Source: SVEL01 sp045123575 (GTDB taxonomy: Bacteria; Bacillota; Clostridia; Lachnospirales; Lachnospiraceae). From it: 64,000 nucleotides of DNA. Each line of letters begins with the position of its first letter. Positions within the stretch are counted from its first letter, which is position 1. Shown here piece by piece: positions 1 to 7,630 of the stretch. The stretch spans positions 1 through 64,000 of the forward strand of contig JBGVKG010000047.1 in the NCBI GenBank assembly GCA_045123575.1, in the 5' to 3' direction. The position numbers and the translations under genes are program-made. The notes under the pieces are model-generated. The model worked only from the letters and a program-made list of their open reading frames with translations, ran no database searches and was not told the DNA's origin.

Positions 1-37
1 GGAGCAAGGCAGTTAAAGATATATGTTTAAACTAATT

Positions 38-108
38 GGAGTAAAATGCTCCAAAAAAGCAAATATCACAAATGGGAAATTAGAGTAAAATACTCCAATT
101 TCCCATTT
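38..108. repeat. paired GAGTAAAAT motifs with a 16-bp hairpin
   Basis: A short motif, GGAGTAAAATGCTCC, at 38-52 recurs in degenerate form at 82-96. The second copy lies in the loop region of a long hairpin whose arms are 70-85 and 93-108 (AAATGGGAAATTAGAG against CTCCAATTTCCCATTT, one mismatch, 7-nt loop). It sits downstream of the minus-strand operon that ends at 182 and may be its terminator or an mRNA 3' end, but no clean T-tract follows on the minus strand. The rest of 1-181 shows nothing I can name. Confidence 0.5.
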
Positions 109-181
109 GCTTTTGGATACGCATTATTGTTAGGCGCTTACGATAAAATTACACTAACGTAATCTTACCGGTACTCCAATC

Positions 182-1042
182 TTATTCACCTATCATCTCT
201 TTTACTGCCAAATCCCAATATTTCTCCGGAACATTCGGCCAATTACACTCGCCTAATTCATTCCTACACAATTCCATCGCCTTCGCAAGCACTGTTCCAT
301 GAGACGCTTCACCTGTTCTCAATAAATTTGCTGAGACCTTACACCACGCAGGTGCTTTCTGCATTAACCCCGAAATATATAAATCCTCAATAACCTTTTC
401 TACATCATATTCCAAACTGATAAATTCATAATTCCACTTTTGCTCAGAGCCTTCTAATATCAGGAACTGTGCTTTACCATCTCCATGTAAAGAAACACCT
501 ACAGCACCAGTATTAAGAACAACTTTACCCTTATGCTCTATTTTACCTTGTACGTGTGAATGTCCGCACAAGATATACGATGAAGCATTTTCTTCCATTA
601 TGGCAAATGTTTTTTCATTATTTAGCAATAACTTTTCATTTACTTTTTGAGGAGAACCGTGACAAATTGTAATAGATGGAAATCCATCAAATTCTAGCTC
701 TGCTGTATGTGAAAGCGACTTAAAGAATTCCAAATCTTTCTGTTTCAAATTATTATATGTATAATAAAGAGAACCGGTTGTCGAATCACATTCATTCCAT
801 CCCATTTCACCATTCGCCTGATAATCCAGCCAATAATCTTCTTTATTTCCCTTTACGAAGAAGCAATTATACTTTTCCTTTAAGGAATATATAATTTCCA
901 TTGTTTTCTGCGGATATGCTAATTCTCCTACATAATCGCCAAGAAAAATAAATGTATTCACACCCTTGTATTGGGCATAATCTATACATTTCTGTAAGGC
1001 AATATAGTTACCATGTACATCTGATAATACGGCTATTTTCAT
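182..1042 (-). CDS. calcineurin-like metallophosphoesterase
   Basis: A cytosolic phosphoesterase of the YfcE/MPP type using a two-metal centre. All motif blocks are visible: SDVHGN (Asp8, His10), LGDY (Asp36), GNKE (Asn66), a C-HGSP block near residue 127 and CGHSHVQG near residue 160, followed by the usual NTGAVG turn. The 286-aa length fits the family. A GAGGAAAG ribosome-binding site stands just before the ATG. It is the last gene of a tight seven-gene minus-strand operon, 44 bp after the acetyltransferase gene. The substrate cannot be read from sequence; homologues act on phosphodiesters, nucleotides or phosphoproteins. Confidence 0.85.
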   Translation of the reverse strand: MKIAVLSDVHGNYIALQKCIDYAQYKGVNTFIFLGDYVGELAYPQKTMEIIYSLKEKYNCFFVKGNKEDYWLDYQANGEMGWNECDSTTGSLYYTYNNLKQKDLEFFKSLSHTAELEFDGFPSITICHGSPQKVNEKLLLNNEKTFAIMEENASSYILCGHSHVQGKIEHKGKVVLNTGAVGVSLHGDGKAQFLILEGSEQKWNYEFISLEYDVEKVIEDLYISGLMQKAPAWCKVSANLLRTGEASHGTVLAKAMELCRNELGECNWPNVPEKYWDLAVKEMIGE

Positions 1043-1086
1043 AATTCTTTCCTCGTCACAAATTAATCTTTACTAAATTCCTATAA

Positions 1087-1644
1087 TTACTTGAAAGTCC
1101 AATACCCATCATACGCATAACCTGTTTTACCAATTAAAAAATACTCCGACTTGGCAAATCCAACCTTTTGTATTGCTTTTATTCTTTCTACTGCATATAT
1201 TGGTACCTTAGTAAGAACACCTTTGCAGCCTAACATTTCTTCAATCTTTGGTGTAATAAGTGAAAATATATCATATAATTTGTCCTCTTGTTCATAATCA
1301 CTTCTTACATCCACTCTTAAAATTCCCATATTGTTGAAATTGTCTTCTGAAACTCTCACACATAATTCTACTGTTCCAACTACACTTGATACTTTTTTAT
1401 CAACAACAGAAAGTCTTACAAACCAACCATTCTCATAAGCCATATGCCAAAATCCTATGGCCTCAGCCATTCTTTCCTTAGTTGCATAATAAAAATTATC
1501 GCCATCACAATTATCACTATTAAAAAACGGTAATGCATTTTTATCGCTATATACCTTTAACAAATCATCACAATCATCATCTTGAAATAATCTAATTATA
1601 AATTTATCACTTTCTAATATCGGACATTTTTCATAAATATTCAT
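1087..1644 (-). CDS. GNAT-family N-acetyltransferase
   Basis: A 185-aa GCN5-related acetyltransferase of the RimJ/RimL-like type. The N-terminus (LESDKFIIRLFQDDDCDDLL) is the classic opening strand and helix; a central strand with VVGTVEL and a C-terminal VGFAKSEYFLI segment match the fold. The acetyl-CoA pyrophosphate loop (Q/RxxGxG/A) is not clearly visible, so activity or cofactor use may be altered. A GGAGGTG ribosome-binding site precedes the ATG. It is the sixth gene of the operon, 15 bp after the HELGH protein gene. The acceptor substrate is unknown. Confidence 0.75.
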   Translation of the reverse strand: MNIYEKCPILESDKFIIRLFQDDDCDDLLKVYSDKNALPFFNSDNCDGDNFYYATKERMAEAIGFWHMAYENGWFVRLSVVDKKVSSVVGTVELCVRVSEDNFNNMGILRVDVRSDYEQEDKLYDIFSLITPKIEEMLGCKGVLTKVPIYAVERIKAIQKVGFAKSEYFLIGKTGYAYDGYWTFK

Positions 1645-1659
1645 AAGACACCTCCACTA

Positions 1660-2520
1660 TCAAATTGTACTTTCTGCAAAAGAAATAAACTCTTGATGCA
1701 CTCTATCAATTTTCAAATTTATTAACTCTTCAAAACTATATTTCTCATTCAGCCTCTGAACAAACTTTGTACCGAGATAATATCCAACATCGCCTCTACC
1801 ATTATAACATACCCAGTCTCCAAAATACCTTTGATTACATTTTGTCATTGCCTCTAAATCATTATAAAAATCTGCTAATATTTCGCCCAAATGATTATCG
1901 CACCATTCCAACCACCCATTTTTATCTTGGTGATAATAATTAAAATCATTAACTAAAATCTGTTCAAAATACATTGCAATACCTTCTGTGAACAATTGCC
2001 AAACAAAGTTCTGCTCACTGATATCACTTTGCTGATTAAAATCACCATATTGTGTATGATACACATGTCCTAATTCATGATAAATAAGACCACACATAGA
2101 AGCTTCATCAAGCCAATTTAATTCTAGTATTTTTTCCACTCCTAATAATATAACATCTCGGCCATTAATATTAGTCACCCATCCTGCTCCATTACAAAGT
2201 CCTACATATAAAACAATATCAATATCCACTTCATGTCCAAAACAATCGATTACCTTTTTATTCAGACCTTCTGTAACCTTACAAAATGATGAATGTAATA
2301 TTTCTAAATCAGCATGTTTATAAACCGCAGTAATAATTGGCAAAATATCTTTTTCATATACATAAGCGCCACTACCTAAACATTCTTTCATATCATCAAT
2401 AACAAGATTTGCTGCATTATCATAAATTGAATTCATATATGTTTTCCATTTATCAAGAATAAACTTTCCGTCTTCAAACAAATCGTTGATTTGTACAAAT
2501 GTATCAATTATTTTAATCAT
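1660..2520 (-). CDS. putative zinc metallopeptidase (HELGH)
   Basis: A 286-aa soluble protein with no signal peptide. It contains YHELGHVYH around residue 150, a zinc-binding HExxH motif with its catalytic Glu, and about 30 residues later FTEGIAMYFEQ, whose Glu is well placed as third zinc ligand of a gluzincin-type peptidase. I do not recognise a named family beyond resemblance to predicted Zn-dependent proteases of the DUF2268 kind. Its ATG overlaps the stop of the upstream pyrophosphohydrolase gene by 4 bp (ATGA), and AGGAGAA lies just before it, so translation is probably coupled. The target is unknown. Confidence 0.65.
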   Translation of the reverse strand: MIKIIDTFVQINDLFEDGKFILDKWKTYMNSIYDNAANLVIDDMKECLGSGAYVYEKDILPIITAVYKHADLEILHSSFCKVTEGLNKKVIDCFGHEVDIDIVLYVGLCNGAGWVTNINGRDVILLGVEKILELNWLDEASMCGLIYHELGHVYHTQYGDFNQQSDISEQNFVWQLFTEGIAMYFEQILVNDFNYYHQDKNGWLEWCDNHLGEILADFYNDLEAMTKCNQRYFGDWVCYNGRGDVGYYLGTKFVQRLNEKYSFEELINLKIDRVHQEFISFAESTI

Positions 2521-3131
2521 TTAACTTCTCCTAACAAGATTCCTTCAAAAAATTTTCGAAGCCCATCTTCCACAGACGTACTTACCTCTTTTACATCCAA
2601 ATCATAATAATACTTTCCGGTTGTAATATCTACTGACAACGAATCTAACGGAAACCCTTCCACTCTTTTAGAATGCGGCTTTGCTACCAACTCAAATGGC
2701 TCCGTTGCAATTGACATATCCATACTAGAGTAATGATGATTTTCATCTAATATAAAATAAATAGCATTTCTATATCGCCCTGTTATCTTACCGCCATACT
2801 GTTCAGCTAAATTCCCATAATACTCTATCATCCCATCATCGGTTAATTCTTTTCCATTTACTCGACGTACGTGAAGTCCTGGTTGTTCATCATCTTGCAA
2901 TTCATCAAAATATAGACCACTATCACAAGAGAACACTGGCATATGAAAAGCTTCATAATACGCCCTTGCCTTAATCTCAGCATTATCTAAAGGAGTTTTC
3001 CCATTTTCAATTATGTTCGGCAATTCACTATCCATATCCCCTAATCCAATGAGTTCTATATCTAATGATTCCACCGCATTCTTCATCACTTGTATTTTAG
3101 CTTTATTTGTTGTTCCATATAATATCTTCAT
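2517..3131 (-). CDS. HAM1/RdgB-type non-canonical purine NTP pyrophosphohydrolase
   Basis: Likely hydrolyses XTP, dITP or a related nucleotide to the monophosphate and pyrophosphate, cleaning the nucleotide pool. The N-terminus GTTNKAK is the substrate-binding T-x-N-x-x-K signature; FSCDSGLYFDEL near residue 67 is the family D-S-G-L block, and VEGFPLDSL near residue 157 is the C-terminal block. At 204 aa it has normal length but departs from the canonical PGVYSARY segment (it reads PGLHVRRV), so it may be a divergent paralogue. The downstream gene starts inside its stop codon; the gene upstream encodes a pyrophosphatase, which could remove its product. Confidence 0.75.
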   Translation of the reverse strand: MKILYGTTNKAKIQVMKNAVESLDIELIGLGDMDSELPNIIENGKTPLDNAEIKARAYYEAFHMPVFSCDSGLYFDELQDDEQPGLHVRRVNGKELTDDGMIEYYGNLAEQYGGKITGRYRNAIYFILDENHHYSSMDMSIATEPFELVAKPHSKRVEGFPLDSLSVDITTGKYYYDLDVKEVSTSVEDGLRKFFEGILLGEVK

Positions 3132-3162
3132 TGTAATACCTTTCTCAAACCATCAATTATCC

Positions 3163-3486
3163 TTACATTCTTATTTCTGATTTAAAATACTGTTCCTGAA
3201 AATGCACTTGCTTTTCAATTTCTTCTAAAGTAAAACTTACATTTTCCGGTGCAACAACCCACTTTTCTTCCACATCATCATATCTATGAATAATAGCAAT
3301 AATGACTCCGCTAAATTCTTCAACAGGCTCATCCACGCCCAGTACATATGCATCTTGCTCTTCTCCATCCGGCGCCATAATTCCTTCTATATATCCGTAA
3401 TTTATAGGATAATATATATCCTTATGCTTTGGATGATAACTTCCCATCGGTCTATCAATTTTTACCGTTACCTTTTTTCCAATCAT
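3163..3486 (-). CDS. short inorganic pyrophosphatase-like protein
   Basis: Related to soluble family I inorganic pyrophosphatase, which hydrolyses PPi to two phosphates. Visible blocks are IDRPMGSYHP, YPINYGYIEG and the acidic signature DGEEQDAYVLG, a variant of the canonical DGDPxD. At about 107 aa it lacks the second acidic cluster of full-length enzymes, as in the short Firmicute versions. I chose the ATG at 3486 because GGAG lies 6 nt upstream; an ATG at 3504, one base after the previous stop, is possible and adds six residues. It is flanked by the TIM-barrel gene (upstream) and the HAM1-type gene (downstream). Confidence 0.7.
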   Translation of the reverse strand: MIGKKVTVKIDRPMGSYHPKHKDIYYPINYGYIEGIMAPDGEEQDAYVLGVDEPVEEFSGVIIAIIHRYDDVEEKWVVAPENVSFTLEEIEKQVHFQEQYFKSEIRM

Positions 3487-3505
3487 ATCTTTCTCCAATA
3501 ACATT

Positions 3506-4330
3506 CTATTCTTTACTCTTCAACCACTCCATAGACCTTTTTAAAGCTTCAATCGTCTTCGTCTCCAAAACACATCTTGCATTACACTCTTTTGCCATAT
3601 TCAAACGTTCTGTCAAATCTGTTTCACCATCTCCTAATGCCAAATGATCTTTAGGTGGATTTTCGCAGCCATCATGAATATGGAAATGACTTAACCTGTC
3701 CCTACGTGCGCAGATAAAAGGCGTGTCAATTTCCCTTGTCGCCTTTGAATGTCCTATATCCCAAGTCAAAACAAAGCACTTGCTTTGAAGCATTTTATCC
3801 ATTGCTTTCTTTTCATACTCACGAAATCCATTAGTATTTTCAATAGCAATCTGTATATCTGCTTCTCCAATCCATTCCTCACACAATTTTACGAATTGCG
3901 AAATACACTCCATATATACATCAAAATCTCTTTCATACATTTGCACCTTCTTATCTGGCAATGTAATGTAGATTCCATGATGCATATGCATGTTAAGTAT
4001 TAACGGTTGTTCCTTCTTTCCATACTTATCTTTTAATGTCACAAATTGTTTTGCAACTTCTATAGTACGGCGCACTGTTTCTAAATATGCATCTCTTACC
4101 AATGGATTAAAATCCGCAATATTCATATTCTCATCTAAATGAATTGTATAATAAATCCCTGCCTCATCAGCTTTCTTATAAAACCAGTCGACATCCTCAA
4201 TTTTATCAATTTGATATTCTGGAAAATTCATATTCAATTCAACAAAAGATAATCCTAACTCCTTACAAAGAGCGATATTATCCTCAAGGGTTCTATTCTC
4301 AATAAGGGTTGGTATTCCAAATTGCAACAT
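3506..4330 (-). CDS. sugar-phosphate isomerase/epimerase-like TIM-barrel protein
   Basis: A 274-aa protein of the xylose isomerase-like/AP endonuclease family 2 fold. Characteristic metal-site strands are seen in order: FVELNMN, YTIHLDE, ILNMHMHHG, IAIENTN, LTWDIGHS, FHIHDG and CVLETKT, each ending in a Glu, His or Asp expected at the barrel mouth. Homologues either isomerise keto-sugars or cleave abasic DNA; the sequence does not decide which. GAGAAGGTG precedes the ATG. The gene is second in the seven-gene operon, 53 bp after the kinase-phosphotransferase fusion and one base before the longer possible start of the pyrophosphatase. Confidence 0.7.
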   Translation of the reverse strand: MLQFGIPTLIENRTLEDNIALCKELGLSFVELNMNFPEYQIDKIEDVDWFYKKADEAGIYYTIHLDENMNIADFNPLVRDAYLETVRRTIEVAKQFVTLKDKYGKKEQPLILNMHMHHGIYITLPDKKVQMYERDFDVYMECISQFVKLCEEWIGEADIQIAIENTNGFREYEKKAMDKMLQSKCFVLTWDIGHSKATREIDTPFICARRDRLSHFHIHDGCENPPKDHLALGDGETDLTERLNMAKECNARCVLETKTIEALKRSMEWLKSKE

Positions 4331-4383
4331 TAAATCACCTTCTCTCTTATAATTCTAGCAAATATGCTCTACTAATATATCCA

Positions 4384-5655
4384 CTAAAATAATTCATCCA
4401 ACAACAAATAATACTTAATCTTATCCCAAGCAGGTTCAATCCCAAGCAATTCAAACAGCTTATCTGCATTAAAGTCTTCGTATATTTTTCCACCATACAT
4501 TCCGGAAAAATTATGTTTTAAACTTCTATAACATAATGCAATATCATTCCATTTATCTCCAACACCAGCTCTACTTAAATCTATAAATCCACTAACTTGT
4601 CCTTCTTCTAAAAAAATATTTGGCAAGCAATAATCTCCATGCGAAAATACCGGTTCTACCGTAGGTCGATTGTTCTCTAGCCACTCTAGTAAATGTCTTG
4701 GACTTTCAAAACCATTTTCTCCAAAAGTTTCAGGATCTACATTATCTACATCCACTAAATTATTCTCCACTTGTAAACGAGCTTCATTTAACACGGTATC
4801 CAAATCTCGCACTACAGGGCATCCACTAATATCTACTTTCCATAACATTTTAAGCCCATCTACCAATGCTTTTAAAAGTATATCTGCATTATCCAAGTAA
4901 TACTCATCACAAGACATTTTTCCACCTATTTTCGACATAAGCAAATAGCATTTGCTACTTTTTTCTTCATATTCAATCACTCGAGGCACAAAAGTTTTCT
5001 CTTCTAGCCACTTCATTATTTGTACTTGTTTCCTTGTAGCTACAGGATCATGCTCTATTTTCAACACCATATCTTCAAAAATCAACACCCTATTCCCAGA
5101 CATTCCCACATCATCAACCGTATATGGTTTGTTATCAATTAACAATTTTATTTTTGATGGTATCTGCATCTTTTCTAAAAATAGTCTTGTTTCTTCACGA
5201 TTCTTAAAAACAATAATATTTTTATCTGAATATTTCTCAAATAACTCCATCACCTGCGGCCTATTCTGCAAATGATAATTTTGCACAAATTCCATAAATT
5301 CTGCATCTTCTTCATCCTCAGCCTCAAACCATGGCATATCTGTTCTCGCTTTTCCTCTACGCTCCCTTATTCCAGCCAGACAAACCTCTAGCGGATAATC
5401 CAAAAAGATAACTGTGTCGCATTCCTTCAATCGTAACTCTAAGGTAGAACCATAATTACCGTCCATTATCCATTCTTTCTTTTTCATTATATCTGCAATT
5501 CGCTGATGAAAAACCGCTGCATCAACAATAGTTCTATCTGCGTTCCAATACATCATATCTAAATGAAAAAGAGGAATGTTTGTAACTTTATGTAGTTTTC
5601 TGGATAATGTACTCTTTCCACTTCCAGGGCAACCAATTACTATGATTTTTTTCAT
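4384..5655 (-). CDS. P-loop kinase fused to APH(3')-like phosphotransferase
   Basis: A two-domain protein of about 423 aa. Residues 1-165 form an adenylate-kinase-like domain (IIVIGCPGSGKST Walker A at the N-terminus, then FHLDMMYW, WIMDGNY and VIFLDYP) of the type annotated as DNA-topology-modulator/FlaR-like. Residues 170-423 form an aminoglycoside-phosphotransferase fold with ATP lysine in VLKIEHD, catalytic loop FSHGDYCLPNIF (Asp and Asn present) and metal Asp in SGFIDLSRAG. The C-terminus KIKYYLLLDELF closely resembles the end of APH(3')-IIIa as I recall it. I prefer the ATG at 5655 (AAAGG 12 nt upstream); a GTG at 5676 is possible. It is the first gene of the operon. Whether it modifies a drug or a metabolite is unknown. 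Confidence 0.75.
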   Translation of the reverse strand: MKKIIVIGCPGSGKSTLSRKLHKVTNIPLFHLDMMYWNADRTIVDAAVFHQRIADIMKKKEWIMDGNYGSTLELRLKECDTVIFLDYPLEVCLAGIRERRGKARTDMPWFEAEDEEDAEFMEFVQNYHLQNRPQVMELFEKYSDKNIIVFKNREETRLFLEKMQIPSKIKLLIDNKPYTVDDVGMSGNRVLIFEDMVLKIEHDPVATRKQVQIMKWLEEKTFVPRVIEYEEKSSKCYLLMSKIGGKMSCDEYYLDNADILLKALVDGLKMLWKVDISGCPVVRDLDTVLNEARLQVENNLVDVDNVDPETFGENGFESPRHLLEWLENNRPTVEPVFSHGDYCLPNIFLEEGQVSGFIDLSRAGVGDKWNDIALCYRSLKHNFSGMYGGKIYEDFNADKLFELLGIEPAWDKIKYYLLLDELF

Positions 5656-5714
5656 ATCGAATCTACGCCTTTCCACAAATTTTATTTAATCTAGATGTTT
5701 TCTAATTATACCAA

Positions 5715-5743
5715 AAACACTTCCAGTTTTCTACCGGAAGTGT
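5715..5743 (-). terminator. intrinsic terminator after the spoIIID fragment
   Basis: On the minus strand ACACTTCC and GGAAGTGT form an 8-bp stem around a 12-nt loop, followed directly by TTTTT. It lies just downstream of the spoIIID-like fragment and just upstream of the seven-gene operon, so it insulates the two. Confidence 0.7.
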
Positions 5744-5794
5744 CCTCTCATTACCCCTATTCAATTACCCAAATCACTCTACCTTTCCATCGTT

Positions 5795-5926
5795 CTATAT
5801 TGTTACAACCATATGTACCGTACTCTTACTCACCCCAAACTTTTTCGCAGCCTGTCTTACTGTGGCATTTTCTTCGATTATGTAATGAGCTATGTCTATT
5901 GCTCGTTCTTCAATATATCCTTTCAT
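5795..5926 (-). pseudogene. spoIIID: truncated spoIIID-like DNA-binding protein
   Basis: A 43-codon frame from an ATG with AGGA upstream. The product contains YIEERAIDIAHYIIEE, ATVRQAAKKFGVSKSTVH and then an early stop. This is the N-terminal half, including the whole helix-turn-helix, of SpoIIID, the mother-cell transcription factor that is normally about 80-90 aa. The family continues with a basic C-terminal region needed for strong DNA binding; here the frame ends after HMVVTI and the next 100 bases encode nothing like it in any frame. It is either a dead duplicate or a mini-HTH protein. The intact spoIIID is probably elsewhere in the genome. Confidence 0.75.
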
Positions 5927-5964
5927 AGAATGTTCCTAAATATTGTTTGTACATTCTATGAAAG
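5920..5964. repeat. 14-bp perfect inverted repeat over the spoIIID-fragment start
   Basis: CTTTCATAGAATGT (5920-5933) and ACATTCTATGAAAG (5951-5964) are perfect inverted copies with a 17-bp spacer. On the minus strand the downstream arm covers the ATG of the spoIIID fragment and the loop holds its AGGA ribosome-binding site. It could be an operator, a translation-control hairpin or the scar of a recombination event. The rest of 5965-6114 shows no gene. Confidence 0.7.
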
Positions 5965-6114
5965 AGACCTAGGTTGTATTCTTAATTTTTATATACCAAC
6001 TTTTCAGCAACTTGTTGCAATTTATGAACTAATAGTTCCAATTAACCTCTTGCTTTTTTAACAACCGTTATATAATCCTTTCATAAGAAACGAAGTTTAC
6101 TACCGTGTAACATT

Positions 6115-6342
6115 TTACTGTTCAGACGGGCCGCTCGTTTCTTTTTTTGTTCTTACAAAGTCGTATAGATATAACTTTCCATCCTTATCACATCTTACCA
6201 ACATCCTCACTGTGTAAATATTGTACTGTATCAATTTTCCTTCATCATCATACGCAGAAATTCCAAAACGTGTATCATATCTATACCATCCTCGTTTTTC
6301 AAATAAATAGCCTTTTGTTATACTCCTATGCTCTACCCGCAC
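6115..6342 (-). pseudogene. C-terminal remnant, possibly of a phage-type nuclease domain
   Basis: An open frame of 75 codons starting only at a GTG without a ribosome-binding site. The product reads as the tail of a larger protein: YRYDTRFGISAYDDEGKL, then YTVRMLVRCDKDGKLYLYD and KKETSGPSEQ at the end. The LYLYDxxxxKKET ending resembles, from memory, the tails of the phage barnase-EndoU-ColicinE5/D-RelE-like nuclease domains found in mobile-element proteins. It begins 23 bp after the stop of the upstream lipoprotein gene, so its own 5' part is missing. I call it a remnant; the family match needs a profile search. Confidence 0.45.
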
Positions 6343-6365
6343 ACGCTACCATCCAAACATTTTTC

Positions 6366-7457
6366 CTACTTTCCTACAGATACAGATATAACTTTCAATT
6401 TCTGGCTGTTTTCATCTTTAGGGGAACGGTACACCAGTAACCATTCTTCACTCTTCACGGAAACATTAAGTCCCTTAGATTCCATATATGCTACAATCCA
6501 ATCCATATACTCACTGGAATTGAACCCACAATTTTCCTCGACCATAATCTCATAACATCCGGACCAATGCTTTGAATCAACATCTCTATACATCAACGTA
6601 TACAATCCTTGACTTGCATATTTCATATGACGTTCAACAAATGCTTTGTTCATATGTTCACAGTGCAATTCGTAGCCATTCACGTGATAAACCCCTGTCC
6701 AATATGTATATTTAGCATCCGTTTCTTCTTGAAAGCTCGCCCAACCTTCTTCTTCCCCAGTGGCATATTCCGTAGGACGTACTTCACTTAGGTTCTCCCC
6801 GGACACTGTAATCCCCCATGGGGTACGGTAAAAATTCGCCTGATCGCATTTTGAGATAACAGGAACCGCCGTTCCGATTTCCAGATATCTATATGGATTA
6901 CTATTCACATCCGGAAAAGCATACAATCCCGTAGTATCTGTCACATACATCATTTTAATGTATTGTGTAAACGTAAAATCCTTCGGATCGGTAACGGTTT
7001 CTTTAGATGCGTGATTACAATTTTCTGTATGGGGCAACTTTGCTATTTTCTCTGTGTAAATCTCCTCTCCACAGAATATACAGTAAAAAGTCTCTATTCC
7101 TTCCTCTTCACAAGTAGCTTGTTTTGTAATCTCACTTCTATCTGTACAATGATCTAAATAGCTAGTTTCCTCTGTATATGTATCGCCACAGATACATATA
7201 TAAGTCACTATCCCCTTTTCGTTACAAGTAGGTTCCTTGGTATCCTCCCTCGTATAGCTATGTTCATGATTATCTGATTCATTATTATCCGATTTATCAT
7301 CCCCCTCAGACATAACCTCAGATTCCTTTTCTGACTCTGTTTCTGTCGTCGTACCTCCATTAGGTTTGTTTGATACCTGCTCATTATTTGCACAGGCTGA
7401 AAGAGTTCCTGCGATCATAACGCAACTTAAGATCAAAAATAAAATTCTTTTCTTCAT
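6366..7457 (-). CDS. lipoprotein with Cys-rich zinc-ribbon-like repeats
   Basis: A 363-aa exported lipoprotein: signal peptide with lipobox LSAC (Cys22), then a Ser/Glu/Asp-rich linker to about residue 65. Two tandem repeats follow, each of the form H-x-Y/H...TC-x(4)-G-x(4)-Y/F-C-x-x/F-CG, the pattern common in clostridial surface proteins (CICGDTY and CIFCGEEIY blocks). The C-terminal part has an SH3-like stretch (TTGLYAFPDVNSNPY), then a unique domain to the end. A GGAGG ribosome-binding site precedes the ATG. It lies between the CDF transporter gene and the nuclease remnant. The function is not recognisable; a cell-envelope role is inferred. Confidence 0.7.
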   Translation of the reverse strand: MKKRILFLILSCVMIAGTLSACANNEQVSNKPNGGTTTETESEKESEVMSEGDDKSDNNESDNHEHSYTREDTKEPTCNEKGIVTYICICGDTYTEETSYLDHCTDRSEITKQATCEEEGIETFYCIFCGEEIYTEKIAKLPHTENCNHASKETVTDPKDFTFTQYIKMMYVTDTTGLYAFPDVNSNPYRYLEIGTAVPVISKCDQANFYRTPWGITVSGENLSEVRPTEYATGEEEGWASFQEETDAKYTYWTGVYHVNGYELHCEHMNKAFVERHMKYASQGLYTLMYRDVDSKHWSGCYEIMVEENCGFNSSEYMDWIVAYMESKGLNVSVKSEEWLLVYRSPKDENSQKLKVISVSVGK

Positions 7458-7567
7458 AGATAATTCCTCCTTGTCTATTTATCTAATAGTTCCTACGAAA
7501 CATCAAAAGGTTTTATTTTTCGCAAAAAAATATAAATCATCTTTCATATTTCCTATTATACAAAAAA

Positions 7568-7593
7568 CACTCCCAAGTTTCCACTTGGGAGTG
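7568..7593 (-). terminator. intrinsic terminator of the CDF transporter gene
   Basis: A 10-bp perfect stem (CACTCCCAAG / CTTGGGAGTG, 6-nt loop) followed on the minus strand by TTTTTT. It is downstream of the CDF gene. Confidence 0.85.
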
Positions 7594-7630
7594 CTCCTTT
7601 TCATCCTGTTTTTACCTAATTACATCTATT

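Noticed and set aside
60..180. Possible integron attC-like site (GTTAGGC near 130) beside the seven-gene operon
   Set aside because: No paired core sites, no repeats between genes and no integrase; genes are coupled as an operon instead.
5695..6061. Two plus-strand frames of 77-82 codons
   Set aside because: They are antisense to the spoIIID fragment, rich in Phe/Ser/Tyr shadow composition, and lack ribosome-binding sites.
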